NCBI RefSeq assembly: GCF_022482365.1
Contig: NZ_JAKVPE010000001.1
Span: forward strand, 186,001 to 250,000
Direction: 5' to 3'
Length of the DNA: 64,000 bases
Origin: Limosilactobacillus sp.
GTDB taxonomy: Bacteria; Bacillota; Bacilli; Lactobacillales; Lactobacillaceae
Shown here: piece by piece, positions 37,275 to 45,778 of the stretch
Numbering within the stretch: the first letter of the stretch is position 1
Layout of the letters: each line of letters opens with the position of its first letter
The notes under the pieces: model-generated
Databases searched by the model: none
What the model saw: the letters and a program-made list of their open reading frames with translations, nothing else
Told to the model about the DNA's origin: nothing
Made by a program: the position numbers and the translations under genes

Positions 37275-38567
37275 TTAGTCCTGACCAAGCAACTTGGTGA
37301 GGTCGTCGAAGAAGGTCGGGTAGGACACCGCCACCGCCGCCGCATTCTGCAGCTGCAGGGGCTGCGGGCTCTTCAGGGCGGCAATCGCGTCCATCATCCC
37401 CAGCCGGTGGTCGCCGTAGCTGTCCAGGTGCGAATCCTGGATATCCCAGTCCGGCCGGCCGTCGATCACCATGCCATCCGGCAGTTCGGTTACCGCGACG
37501 CCGAGCTTGCGGAGCTCCGCCACCACCGTCTTGATCCGGTCGGTTTCCTTGACCCGCAGCTCCTGGGCCCCGGTAATCCGGGACCGTCCGTTTGCGCAGG
37601 CGGCAAGCAGGGCTACCAGCGGCAGTTCATCAATAACAGCGGGAACGTCTTCGGCCCCAAGCTCGATTGGCTTGAGTGTGCTGGTCGCAATGGTGATGTC
37701 GCCCTGGGGTTCGCCGGGGCCGTCAAGCGGGGTGATTTCCAGCTGGGCACCCATCTTCTTGAGCACAGTCAGAATGCCTGTCCGGGTGGGGTTCAGGTTT
37801 ACCCCGGTCAGCGTGACCTTGGAGTGGGGAACGATTGCCGCGGCAACCAGGAAGAAGGCAGCGGAGGATATGTCCCCGGGTACCGTAATTTCCTGCCCCA
37901 CAAGCGGTGCCCCGGGAGTCACCGTGATGGTCTTCCCACTGGTCTGAATGTCCGCGCCAAACTGACGCAGCATGATCTCGGTATGGTCACGGGTCGGCAG
38001 CTTTTCAACGATGGTTGACGGCTCCGTGGCCTGGAGGGCGGCGAAGATGAGGGCGCTCTTCACCTGGGCGGAGGCGACCTTCATCTGGTAGTGGGTCCCG
38101 TGGAGCGGGTGGCCGATAATCGTTGCCGGCAGGGTTCCCTCAGGACTGAGCCGGACCTCGCCCCCGAAGCTCTTCAAGGGTTCGCTGACCCGCTTCATCG
38201 GCCGGGACTCCAACGATTGGTCACCGGTGAGGGTGGTTGAGAAATTGCTGCCCGCGAGAATGCCCATCATCAGGCGGGTCGTCGTTCCCGAATTGCCCAT
38301 GTCCAAGGGGTGCGTTGGTGCCTGGAGCCTGTCAAAGCCGGTACCGTGAACCACGATGTCTTCACCCGTCGCGTCGATCCTGACGCCGAGGTCACGGAAG
38401 GCCTGGAGGGTGGAAAGGCAGTCATTGCCCTTTAGAAAATGGTGGATGGTGGTGGTGCCCTGACTGACGGCACCGATCATGATGGCCCGGTGGGAGATGC
38501 TCTTGTCCCCGGGAACAGCCAGGCTGCCATGTAGCCCGGTCGAATGTGCGCTTGGTAAATTCTTCAT
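37275..38567 (-). CDS. aroA: 3-phosphoshikimate 1-carboxyvinyltransferase (EPSP synthase)
   Basis: Joins PEP to shikimate 3-phosphate. 430 aa, two-domain inside-out barrel. PGDKSISHRAIM (about 18-29) carries the S3P/PEP-binding Lys, GNSGTTTRLMMGIL (about 91-104) the PEP loop, and KETDRIKTV lies near residue 340. Complete. 22 nt downstream of aroC with GGGAGGCACC before the ATG. Confidence 0.96.
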   Translation of the reverse strand: MKNLPSAHSTGLHGSLAVPGDKSISHRAIMIGAVSQGTTTIHHFLKGNDCLSTLQAFRDLGVRIDATGEDIVVHGTGFDRLQAPTHPLDMGNSGTTTRLMMGILAGSNFSTTLTGDQSLESRPMKRVSEPLKSFGGEVRLSPEGTLPATIIGHPLHGTHYQMKVASAQVKSALIFAALQATEPSTIVEKLPTRDHTEIMLRQFGADIQTSGKTITVTPGAPLVGQEITVPGDISSAAFFLVAAAIVPHSKVTLTGVNLNPTRTGILTVLKKMGAQLEITPLDGPGEPQGDITIATSTLKPIELGAEDVPAVIDELPLVALLAACANGRSRITGAQELRVKETDRIKTVVAELRKLGVAVTELPDGMVIDGRPDWDIQDSHLDSYGDHRLGMMDAIAALKSPQPLQLQNAAAVAVSYPTFFDDLTKLLGQD

Positions 38568-38589
38568 TGAAAGGTGCCTCCCTAAATAA

Positions 38590-39756
38590 CTAGAAGTTTG
38601 CGAGTTGGTGGCGGTATTCTGCGATCCCCGCCTGCAGCCGCGTCAGGCTGGCGGCCTCGAAGGTATCGGTGATCGCCTTGGCCAGTTCGATTGCGACCAC
38701 GTTTTCGACCACGAGCGAGGCCGGCACGATGGCGGTGACGTCGGATCGTTCCACGTTGGCCTTCAGCTTTTCCTTGGTGTTGATGTCGACGGTCTGCAGT
38801 GGCTTGTAGAGGGTCGGGATGGGTTTCATCGCCGCGTTGATGATGATCGGCATTCCGTTGGTCATTCCGCCCTCGAAGCCGCCGAGGTGGTCGGACAGGC
38901 GAGAAAAGCCCTGACCGACTTGGTAGTCGATCTCGTCCATGACCTGGCTGCCGGGAGCCTTGGCAACATCGAAGCCGTCCCCGAAGCTGACGCCCTTGAT
39001 TGCGTTGACGCCCATGACCGCCCCGGCAAGTTTAGCATCGAGCTTGGTGTCCCAGCTGATGTAGGAACCCAGCCCGGCCGGCACGTTTTGGGCCACTACC
39101 CGGATCAGCCCCCCCAGGGAATCCCCGGCGCGCTTCGTCGAGTCGATTAGCTGGTGAATTGATTCGACCTGGTCCTGGTTGAGGATTCGCAGGTCGTTTT
39201 GCTGAATCTTTTGCTGAATCTGGGCAACGTCCAACAGCGGCTCGGCCTCGACGTGGATCGAGCCAACCTGCTGGACAAAGCCGACCAGGCGGATGTCTAA
39301 AGCGGCAAGCAATTGTTCACAGACGTTGCCGATGGCGACCCGCATGGCGGTTTCCCGGGCGGACGAACGCTCTAGGACGTTCCGCAGGTCGCGGTGGTTG
39401 TACTTCATCCCCCCAACCAGGTCGGCGTGGCCCGGCCGCGGGTGTTCGACCTTACGGACCGTGTTGGCAGGTGTGGCCGGGCTGATCGGGTCCATGATCC
39501 GGGACCAGTTGGCGTGATCGCGGTTCTGGATAACCAGGGCGATCGGTGAGCCCAGGGTGACGCCGTGGCGGACACCCCCGACGATTTGGACCTGGTCGTG
39601 CTCGATCTTCTGACGGTTGCCCCGACCGTAGCCACCTTGGCGGGCGGCCAAGGCCGCGTTGATTTGGTCGACGTCAAGGTGCAGTCCGGCGGGAATTCCT
39701 TCAATGATTCCCGTCAGCTGTGGGCCGTGTGATTCTCCGGCAGTAATAAAGTTCAT
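38590..39756 (-). CDS. aroC: Chorismate synthase
   Basis: Makes chorismate from EPSP with reduced FMN. 388 aa. MNFITAGESHGPQLTGIIEG at the start, RPGHADLVGGMKY (about 101-113) and SARETAMRVAIG are signature blocks. The ATG at 39756 is 9 nt after AAAGG; an ATG at 39765 abuts the ribosome binding site. The chorismate mutase stop ends just 1 nt before the start, so the two are translationally coupled. Confidence 0.96.
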   Translation of the reverse strand: MNFITAGESHGPQLTGIIEGIPAGLHLDVDQINAALAARQGGYGRGNRQKIEHDQVQIVGGVRHGVTLGSPIALVIQNRDHANWSRIMDPISPATPANTVRKVEHPRPGHADLVGGMKYNHRDLRNVLERSSARETAMRVAIGNVCEQLLAALDIRLVGFVQQVGSIHVEAEPLLDVAQIQQKIQQNDLRILNQDQVESIHQLIDSTKRAGDSLGGLIRVVAQNVPAGLGSYISWDTKLDAKLAGAVMGVNAIKGVSFGDGFDVAKAPGSQVMDEIDYQVGQGFSRLSDHLGGFEGGMTNGMPIIINAAMKPIPTLYKPLQTVDINTKEKLKANVERSDVTAIVPASLVVENVVAIELAKAITDTFEAASLTRLQAGIAEYRHQLANF

Positions 39757-39757
39757 T

Positions 39758-40033
39758 TTATTCATCCTTTCGTAATGCTTCTTCGTAAGCGCGTGATTGG
39801 TGCATGATCTCTTGGAAAACGGCGGCGATAAAAGGTGCCTTTTGGGGATCGGCAACTGCCGCTTCGACCTGCTTTAGGACGGCGGTTTCCCGCTGGGGGT
39901 CCAGGACGGGCAGGTGGTGTTCTTCCTTATAATAGTTGACCTGAGTCACCGCGGTGAAACGTTCTTCCAATAGCTTGACGAGCGCGGCGTTGAGCTGGTT
40001 GATCGACTGACGTGCTTGGTCTAGTTCGTTCAT
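39758..40033 (-). CDS. Chorismate mutase, AroQ class
   Basis: 91 aa, all-helical AroQ fold, converting chorismate to prephenate. LDQARQSINQLNAALVKLLEERF carries the helix 1 pattern; the Lys/Arg/Glu residues in YYKEEHHLPVLDPQRE (about 45-60) fit the active site, and the C-terminal helix has EIMHQSRAYEEAL. It lies between the MFS gene and aroC in the - strand operon. Feeds the prephenate-using genes at 30.4-32.1 kb. Confidence 0.9.
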   Translation of the reverse strand: MNELDQARQSINQLNAALVKLLEERFTAVTQVNYYKEEHHLPVLDPQRETAVLKQVEAAVADPQKAPFIAAVFQEIMHQSRAYEEALRKDE

Positions 40034-40056
40034 AGCAATTATCTCCTTTACCTCTA

Positions 40057-41262
40057 TTATGCGCGCTTTTGGCCCTTTTGTAAGCAGGCCAGGGCGATCA
40101 TTAAGAGTGTCCCGACGATGCCGACGAAAATGTCGCCGCCAAAGGTGAGGGTGATGCTGCTGGTGGAGAGGACCCCAGTGATCAGCGGCACGGTGAATGA
40201 GGCGATCGAGCCGAAGAAGTAGAAGATCCCGGTGATCATGCCCCGGTGCTGGGGAAACATGTTCATGAAGACGGTCAGGCCGGTCTGCATGACCCCCGAA
40301 GCGGCGGAAAGCCCGAAGACGAAGGCGGCCGCGTTGGCTACGAGGACGTTTTGGCCGGCCAGCAGGATGACGGCCAGGGCGCAGACGGCAGTCAGGTTCA
40401 AGCCCACCAGCAGGATCAATTCGTTAGCGTTGTGCTTGAGCAGGAAGAAGAGGGCGATTACGCCGGCCATCGAACCAATGCTGTAGCAGGAGAGGACGGT
40501 GTGGGCGGCCAGGTTGCCGAAGTGAAAGGCCCGTTGGGTGAAGAGGGTGATCCACTGGGTGAACCAGATCATCAGGGCCATTGAGGTGTAGCCGTATGCC
40601 AAGAGAATAATGGTTGAGAGAACCTTCTTGGCCTTGCCCTGCCGCAGCTGGGGCTGGTGCAGCTTAACGTGTTCGGCTTTCTTGATGGTTGGAAAACGCA
40701 GGGTTGCCATGTTGACAATGTTGATGATCAGGAGGGCGGCCATGATGATGAAGGACCAGCCGAACCAGAGGTTGTTAGCGTTGAGGCTGGCAACGATCAG
40801 GGGCAGGATGAATTCACCGATCGACATGAAGCCCTTGATCAGGATGGTGTCGTAGCCATTGCCATCATTCATTTCGACCAAGGTGGTGTAGGTCCCGGCA
40901 TCCAGGGCCGAGTTGGCAATTCCGGCAAGAATTGCCAGGCAGTATGCGACCGGGACGCTGTGGGTCATGACCATGCCCAGGGCAAAGATGAGGTAGGAGA
41001 ACATCCCGATATTGACCAGGAGCTTACGGCTCAGGAGGTCGGCGAGGCTCCCGGTGATCAGGTAGGAGATCAGCCGGCCGATGCCGACGCCGGAGATGAC
41101 GAAGGAAACGGTCTTGACCGGGACGGCCCACGCCCCACCCAACGCAACCATGTTTTGGGCGAGGATGATCAGACCGAAGCCGTGAACCAGGTAATTGAGG
41201 TAGAGGCTGGCGGTCAGGCGTTTTCGATTAACTTGTGAATTTGTACTTACTGTTGCTTGCAT
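40057..41262 (-). CDS. MFS transporter heading the - strand shikimate operon
   Basis: 401 aa with about 12 hydrophobic segments and the MFS loop motif as GSLADLLSRKLL (about 71-82). The substrate cannot be read from sequence. Being first gene of the operon behind attenuator III, with chorismate mutase and aroC-aroA-aroK after it, it is likely controlled by aromatic amino acid supply and may carry a shikimate-pathway intermediate, quinate/shikimate or an aromatic amino acid. AAGGGAG precedes the ATG. Confidence 0.85.
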   Translation of the reverse strand: MQATVSTNSQVNRKRLTASLYLNYLVHGFGLIILAQNMVALGGAWAVPVKTVSFVISGVGIGRLISYLITGSLADLLSRKLLVNIGMFSYLIFALGMVMTHSVPVAYCLAILAGIANSALDAGTYTTLVEMNDGNGYDTILIKGFMSIGEFILPLIVASLNANNLWFGWSFIIMAALLIINIVNMATLRFPTIKKAEHVKLHQPQLRQGKAKKVLSTIILLAYGYTSMALMIWFTQWITLFTQRAFHFGNLAAHTVLSCYSIGSMAGVIALFFLLKHNANELILLVGLNLTAVCALAVILLAGQNVLVANAAAFVFGLSAASGVMQTGLTVFMNMFPQHRGMITGIFYFFGSIASFTVPLITGVLSTSSITLTFGGDIFVGIVGTLLMIALACLQKGQKRA

Positions 41263-41284
41263 TTGGATCGACTCCCTTGATTAA

Positions 41285-41334
41285 AAACGAAAAGGACCAG
41301 CTAGTTGAGACGTTGCTCAATCTAGCTGGTCCTT
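41285..41334 (-). terminator. Terminator of leader III
   Basis: A 13-bp stem (AAGGACCAGCTAG with CTAGCTGGTCCTT) extended by TTGAG/CTCAA past one bulge, 6-nt loop, then TTTTCGTTTTT on the - strand. It stands about 25 nt before the MFS start. Confidence 0.9.
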
Positions 41335-41508
41335 CAGGCTTTGTTGACAAGTAGCCGGGTGAAAGATGAATGAACTCTGCTAGATTGCTGTCCCCAGCAG
41401 AGCGTCATTAATGAGACTATGCTGAGGTACGAACGTCCCGTCCGCACCTCCAAGCGCGGACATTAATTCATGTCAGCATAGCTATAAAACTTCGTCAGCA
41501 TTAATGAC
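41285..41508 (-). promoter_or_regulatory. Attenuator III (six alternating RNA segments)
   Basis: Coordinates on the + strand, RNA read on -. 1:2 = 41499-41508 with 41404-41413 (10 bp, GTCATTAATG/CATTAATGAC) enclosing 41473-41481 with 41417-41425 (9 bp, CTATGCTGA/TCAGCATAG) and a 6-bp hairpin 41440-41461. 2:3 = 41420-41427 with 41392-41399 (8 bp, one wobble). 3:4 = 41396-41402 with 41375-41381 (CTCTGCT/AGCAGAG). 4:5 antiterminator = 41379-41387 with 41318-41326 (9 bp, exact). 5:6 = terminator 41292-41334. Same topology as I and II with unrelated sequence. Read-through is expected when a ribosome stalls at the Phe/Tyr codons. Confidence 0.75.
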
Positions 41509-41519
41509 TTATGATTCAT
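41463..41519 (-). CDS. Aromatic leader peptide III
   Basis: 18-codon ORF, MNHKSLMLTKFYSYADMN, with AAAGGAAG about 6 nt upstream of the ATG. Phe, Tyr, Ser, Tyr at residues 11-14; these codons overlap pairing segment 1 (41473-41481), and codons 4-8 overlap the outer pairing segment (41499-41508). Confidence 0.75.
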   Translation of the reverse strand: MNHKSLMLTKFYSYADMN

Positions 41520-41551
41520 CGTTACTCTTCCTTTCGTTTGATGTTGATATT

Positions 41552-41580
41552 ATTAAAACATTCTCATTTTATTTTGTCAA
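41552..41580 (-). promoter_or_regulatory. Promoter of aromatic leader III
   Basis: On the - strand: TTGACA (41580-41575), 17-nt spacer, TTTAAT (41557-41552), the same -10 as promoter I. Confidence 0.85.
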
Positions 41581-41606
41581 CCGCTAATTTCAATTTAATT
41601 TTTCAC

Positions 41607-41634
41607 TTGTTGATCGATGGTGGGGCGCTATAAT
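41607..41634 (+). promoter_or_regulatory. Promoter of the divergent MFS gene
   Basis: TTGTTG (41607-41612), 16-nt spacer, TATAAT (41629-41634). The start codon follows at 41663, so no long leader is present, unlike the aromatic operons. Confidence 0.7.
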
Positions 41635-41662
41635 GGTTATTAATACGACGAGGGGGAGAATA

Positions 41663-42841
41663 ATGGCAAAAAAGGAATCCGTTTTTACGAAGGATGTCGT
41701 CTTAGTAATGATGGCGTCGTTCTTCTTTATTTTTTCAAATATGTACTGCAACCCGCTGATCAACGGCTACGCTAAGGAGCTGGGGGCCTCCAGCGCTTTT
41801 GCCGGCGTTATCGTCGGCATGATGAGCATCGTCGCCATGTTCTTGCGGCCGATCGTCGGGAACTTGACGGACCGCTTTTCCAAGTACCGCTTGGCGCTCT
41901 GGGGCGGCCTGCTTTCGTTCATCGGGGTCGCCGGCTACGTCTTGACGCCCAACAGCGGCTTGCTGATCGTCTTCCGGCTGATCAACGGGACCGGCTATGT
42001 TCTCTGCACGGTCTGCATGACGACCTGGCTGTCCTATCTGGTGCCACTGGCGCACGTGGGTGAGGCGATGAGCTTTTACGGGATCATGAACGCCCTGGCG
42101 ATGGCCTGTGCCCCGGCCGTTTCGATTAACCTCTATCACGTCATCGGTTACCGGCCGGCAATCATCATTTCAGCGTTTTCGGCATTGATGGTGGTGGTAA
42201 CGGTCCAGTTCGTTTCCGACCGGGCCCAGCCGAGTCCCAAACAGGTGGCGGCGGCCAAGGCTGGGCACCTGAAGCTGATTCAAAAGGACTGCATCCCGAT
42301 TGCCTTGATCGTGGCTCTGATTGCGATGCCCTATTTTACCACCCAGGCGGACATCGTGACCTACACCGAGCAGGCTCACATCCCGGTGGCGGTCGGCTTC
42401 TACTTCCTGATCTACGCGGCGGTCTTGGTCCTCAGTCGGATCTTTTTGCGCAACCAGTTTGACACGGTTCGCTTTGGCGTCTGGCTCTACGTCAGCGTGA
42501 TCGCCACCGTTTTTTACCTGTTGATGCTGATTTTTATGCAAAACAACTGGCAGATGGCCCTGGCCGCGATCGGGATGGCCGTCGCCTACGGGTTGCTGTA
42601 TTCGGTTTGTCAGTCGACTGCGATGATGCTAGCGCCGTCGAGCGAGCGGGGACTGGCCTCAGCGACCTTCTTCCTCGGCCTGGACGTTGGGATGTCGTTT
42701 GGCCCGATCATCGCCGGCCTGGTCGATACCTACCTGCCGATCAGGGCCTTCTACCTCGTCTGGTTAATCACGGTGCCGCTGATTCTCATAATCTACTGGG
42801 CCAACCGGAAGAAACTAAACTCCGCGGTTTCGCGACACTAA
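41663..42841 (+). CDS. MFS transporter
   Basis: 392 aa, about 12 membrane helices, with the loop motif GNLTDRFSKYRLALWG (about 66-81) typical of drug/sugar-type MFS proteins. The ATG at 41663 follows GAGGGGGAG; the in-frame ATG at 41633 overlaps the -10 box and is rejected. Divergent from the aromatic operon, sharing its upstream region but not its leader. Substrate unknown. Confidence 0.88.
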   Translation: MAKKESVFTKDVVLVMMASFFFIFSNMYCNPLINGYAKELGASSAFAGVIVGMMSIVAMFLRPIVGNLTDRFSKYRLALWGGLLSFIGVAGYVLTPNSGLLIVFRLINGTGYVLCTVCMTTWLSYLVPLAHVGEAMSFYGIMNALAMACAPAVSINLYHVIGYRPAIIISAFSALMVVVTVQFVSDRAQPSPKQVAAAKAGHLKLIQKDCIPIALIVALIAMPYFTTQADIVTYTEQAHIPVAVGFYFLIYAAVLVLSRIFLRNQFDTVRFGVWLYVSVIATVFYLLMLIFMQNNWQMALAAIGMAVAYGLLYSVCQSTAMMLAPSSERGLASATFFLGLDVGMSFGPIIAGLVDTYLPIRAFYLVWLITVPLILIIYWANRKKLNSAVSRH

Positions 42842-42842
42842 T

Positions 42843-42889
42843 AAAAAGCGAGTGTGACCAAAAATGATTGATCACATTCGCTTTTTATG
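42843..42889. terminator. Bidirectional terminator
   Basis: AAAAAGCGAGTGTGA pairs with TCACATTCGCTTTTT (one wobble). It serves the MFS gene (+) and the LapA-like gene (-). Confidence 0.85.
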
Positions 42890-43265
42890 GTTGAGCAGAC
42901 TTCGCGGGCTGACTGGATTCAGCCGGGTGAGTGGTTATCGGTTTGGCCGCTGCCGGTGCCTTGAGTCGGGCGTTTTCCTTTTGCAGGCGGTCGATTTGCT
43001 GACGAAGCTTGGCGACCTCCTTTGGTGAGACCTTGGATTCACGCAAGGCCTTGAGTTCCTTGGTGACCTTGAGGTGGTTGGTCCAGGAGAGGAGGTAGAT
43101 GATCAGTGCCCCGATCAGCATGCAGATCAAGATCAGGAGAACCAGTGGCGTCTTGACCGTGCCAAAGAGCAGGTTGACTTTGACGGTGGCCGTGTTGAGG
43201 AGGGCAAAGATGACGAAGACGATTAAAAGAATGATCGAAACGATCAGGGTTGATTGCTTTTTCAC
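42885..43265 (-). CDS. LapA-domain membrane protein
   Basis: 126 aa. Two hydrophobic segments (about 8-28 and 41-61) separated by NTATVKVNLLFG, the arrangement of LapA/DUF1049 proteins, followed by a coiled-coil-like stretch (ELKALRES..LRQQIDRLQKENARL) and a Pro/Ala-rich tail. In other bacteria LapA-type proteins take part in envelope lipid handling; the role here is unknown. Confidence 0.85.
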   Translation of the reverse strand: MKKQSTLIVSIILLIVFVIFALLNTATVKVNLLFGTVKTPLVLLILICMLIGALIIYLLSWTNHLKVTKELKALRESKVSPKEVAKLRQQIDRLQKENARLKAPAAAKPITTHPAESSQPAKSAQP

Positions 43266-43310
43266 AAGAAAACTTCCTAACTTTAATAAACTAGCCTTAG
43301 TATAGCATTT

Positions 43311-43697
43311 CTAATAGATCAGCGGTGCAATTGCTTGCTGGAACCATTGGTGGGCGCCTGGGGATGTGGGGTCGACAACCGGGGCGCGCCGGACTAATTC
43401 GTCGGCGACGTTAAAAAGGCCCAATTGTCCCTTAACGGGGAGGGGCTGAATCCAGTAGGAGCCGCCGGGACCAAAGGGGGCGAGCTGCCAGCCGCAATCA
43501 CGATTGCCGTACTGAATAACATCGACTAAGCGAACGACACAGATCGCGTGGCCGGGGACGCCACCATGAACTTTTTTGGCGGTTCCACAGATTAATAAAT
43601 CGCCACGGTAATTGGTTGACCAGGTTCGGTACTCGATGGTTTTGGTACCGCGGAAAATCTCCATTGCATAATCGGCACGAATCGAAAGAGCCTTCAT
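43311..43697 (-). CDS. ASCH-domain protein
   Basis: 128 aa. The N-terminal MKALSIRADYAMEIFRGTKTIEYRTW, with a conserved Lys/Thr-Glu-Arg pattern, and LLICGTAKK, fit the ASCH (PUA-like) RNA-binding fold. GAGGAGG precedes the ATG. Some ASCH proteins are nucleases or amidohydrolases acting on modified nucleosides; no specific activity is claimed here. Confidence 0.8.
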   Translation of the reverse strand: MKALSIRADYAMEIFRGTKTIEYRTWSTNYRGDLLICGTAKKVHGGVPGHAICVVRLVDVIQYGNRDCGWQLAPFGPGGSYWIQPLPVKGQLGLFNVADELVRRAPVVDPTSPGAHQWFQQAIAPLIY

Positions 43698-43726
43698 TTA
43701 AATTATTCCTCCTCAGCAATAAAAAA

Positions 43727-43861
43727 GGGAGTGGAACAGAACTCGCTTGCGAGTTCGTCTTTCCACCCCCGCGAGGCTGGCTAGGCGTCCTGGACGTTGA
43801 TTTATCAACGTTCAGGATCCAGCCAGCTACCGCGCTGTAGCATTTATAGCTGTATAACAGC
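43727..43861. repeat. Structured intergenic repeat, copy 1
   Basis: About 135 bp. Contains the palindrome AACTCGC-TT-GCGAGTT and the inverted pair around GTTGATTTATCAAC, plus GGCTGG/CCAGCC segments. The same blocks recur in reverse orientation at 63735-63916. Next to a GGCTGGG terminator. Looks like a dispersed extragenic element or structured RNA. Confidence 0.8.
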
Positions 43862-43893
43862 AAAAAGGCTGGGTTAGGTCCCAGCCTTTTTTA
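43862..43893. terminator. Bidirectional terminator between ldh and the intergenic repeat
   Basis: AAAAAGGCTGGG pairs with CCCAGCCTTTTT around TTAGGT. On the - strand it ends ldh. Confidence 0.85.
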
Positions 43894-43917
43894 GGTTAAG
43901 CAAGTACAGCTAATGAA

Positions 43918-44991
<1,074 letters not shown>

Positions 44992-45024
44992 TTGTCGCGA
45001 AAGCGTGTTAATTATTACGATAAT

Positions 45025-45201
45025 TTAGTTAAATGCGCCGTAGCCGGCGACCAGTAGGGCCAGGATAACCACCGGCCACAACAAAACGTGGACCAGTGCT
45101 CCAATCAATAGGAGGACAAAGATGATTCCCAGAACCTTCAGGGTAAAGATTCCCAGCTTCCAGAGAATCCACAGTCCTAAGATTAACAATAAAATACTCA
45201 T
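45025..45201 (-). CDS. 58-aa hydrophobic membrane protein
   Basis: Starts MSILLLILGLWILWKLGIFT, and almost the whole peptide is hydrophobic, with two likely spans (about 2-20 and 22-53) and an AGYGAFN end. A GAGGTG ribosome binding site lies about 10 nt upstream of the ATG. An overlapping ORF in another frame (45029-45214) has no ribosome binding site and is not plausible. Function unknown. Confidence 0.65.
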   Translation of the reverse strand: MSILLLILGLWILWKLGIFTLKVLGIIFVLLLIGALVHVLLWPVVILALLVAGYGAFN

Positions 45202-45291
45202 TATATTTGTTCACCTCAAGTTAAAAATCTGAAGCTTGTGGACAGAAGTATAGCACCACCCAACGGAGCGTGGTATAGTAAGGAGAAAACT

Positions 45292-45320
45292 TTGGCACTT
45301 TCTTAACCATGTGATAAAAT
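45292..45320 (+). promoter_or_regulatory. Promoter immediately before a start codon
   Basis: TTGGCA (45292-45297), 17-nt spacer, TAAAAT (45315-45320). The predicted start of transcription (about 45327) is only about 6 nt before the ATG at 45333. Confidence 0.6.
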
Positions 45321-45332
45321 ATAGATATCTGA

Positions 45333-45713
45333 ATGGCTGATTATACGACAATTAGCTACGAATATACGCTGGAGGAGGTGGTTACCATTCTGAATCGAAC
45401 CAAGCACTTTATGCGCGAAAATGATTTGATGTATAAAAAAGAGTACATTCGTCCAATGATGACGCCACAGCACGTCTACGTCTTTCGGTTTGGTAAACAC
45501 AGACTAAACAATCGGGTAATCATTCGGTATTCCCATACGTGGACTGGTCGTCTGCGCATCAACGAAATTGATGTCCGACTTCATCATCAGCATCACCCGC
45601 GGATTTTTCTGACGGAAGCCGATTTGATCGACTACTTAAAGCATCACATGGAAAAAGAGAAGCGTCGGGAGCAAGAACGATCACGTACCGATGATGACGA
45701 TGATGCGGAATAA
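45333..45713 (+). CDS. Uncharacterised protein, possibly read from a leaderless mRNA
   Basis: 126 aa, unrecognised. Many Arg, His and Tyr residues in the middle (VYVFRFGKHRLNNRVIIRY, VRLHHQHHP) and a highly charged end (EKEKRREQERSRTDDDDDAE). No signal peptide or membrane span. No ribosome binding site fits between the apparent promoter and the ATG at 45333. An internal GGAGGAGGTGG (about 45370-45380) is not followed by ATG at normal spacing; the next ATG is 45410. prmA follows after 65 nt. Confidence 0.7.
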   Translation: MADYTTISYEYTLEEVVTILNRTKHFMRENDLMYKKEYIRPMMTPQHVYVFRFGKHRLNNRVIIRYSHTWTGRLRINEIDVRLHHQHHPRIFLTEADLIDYLKHHMEKEKRREQERSRTDDDDDAE

Positions 45714-45778
45714 GTGATCGGGTAATTGATCGTGACCATTAAGTGGCCACGATTTTGTCATTTAAAGGAGGAAAACAA

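Noticed and set aside
45029-45214. 61-aa - strand ORF with an MNKYNEYF start
   Set aside because: No ribosome binding site and an odd composition. The overlapping 58-aa hydrophobic ORF (45025-45201), with a good ribosome binding site, is the better reading.
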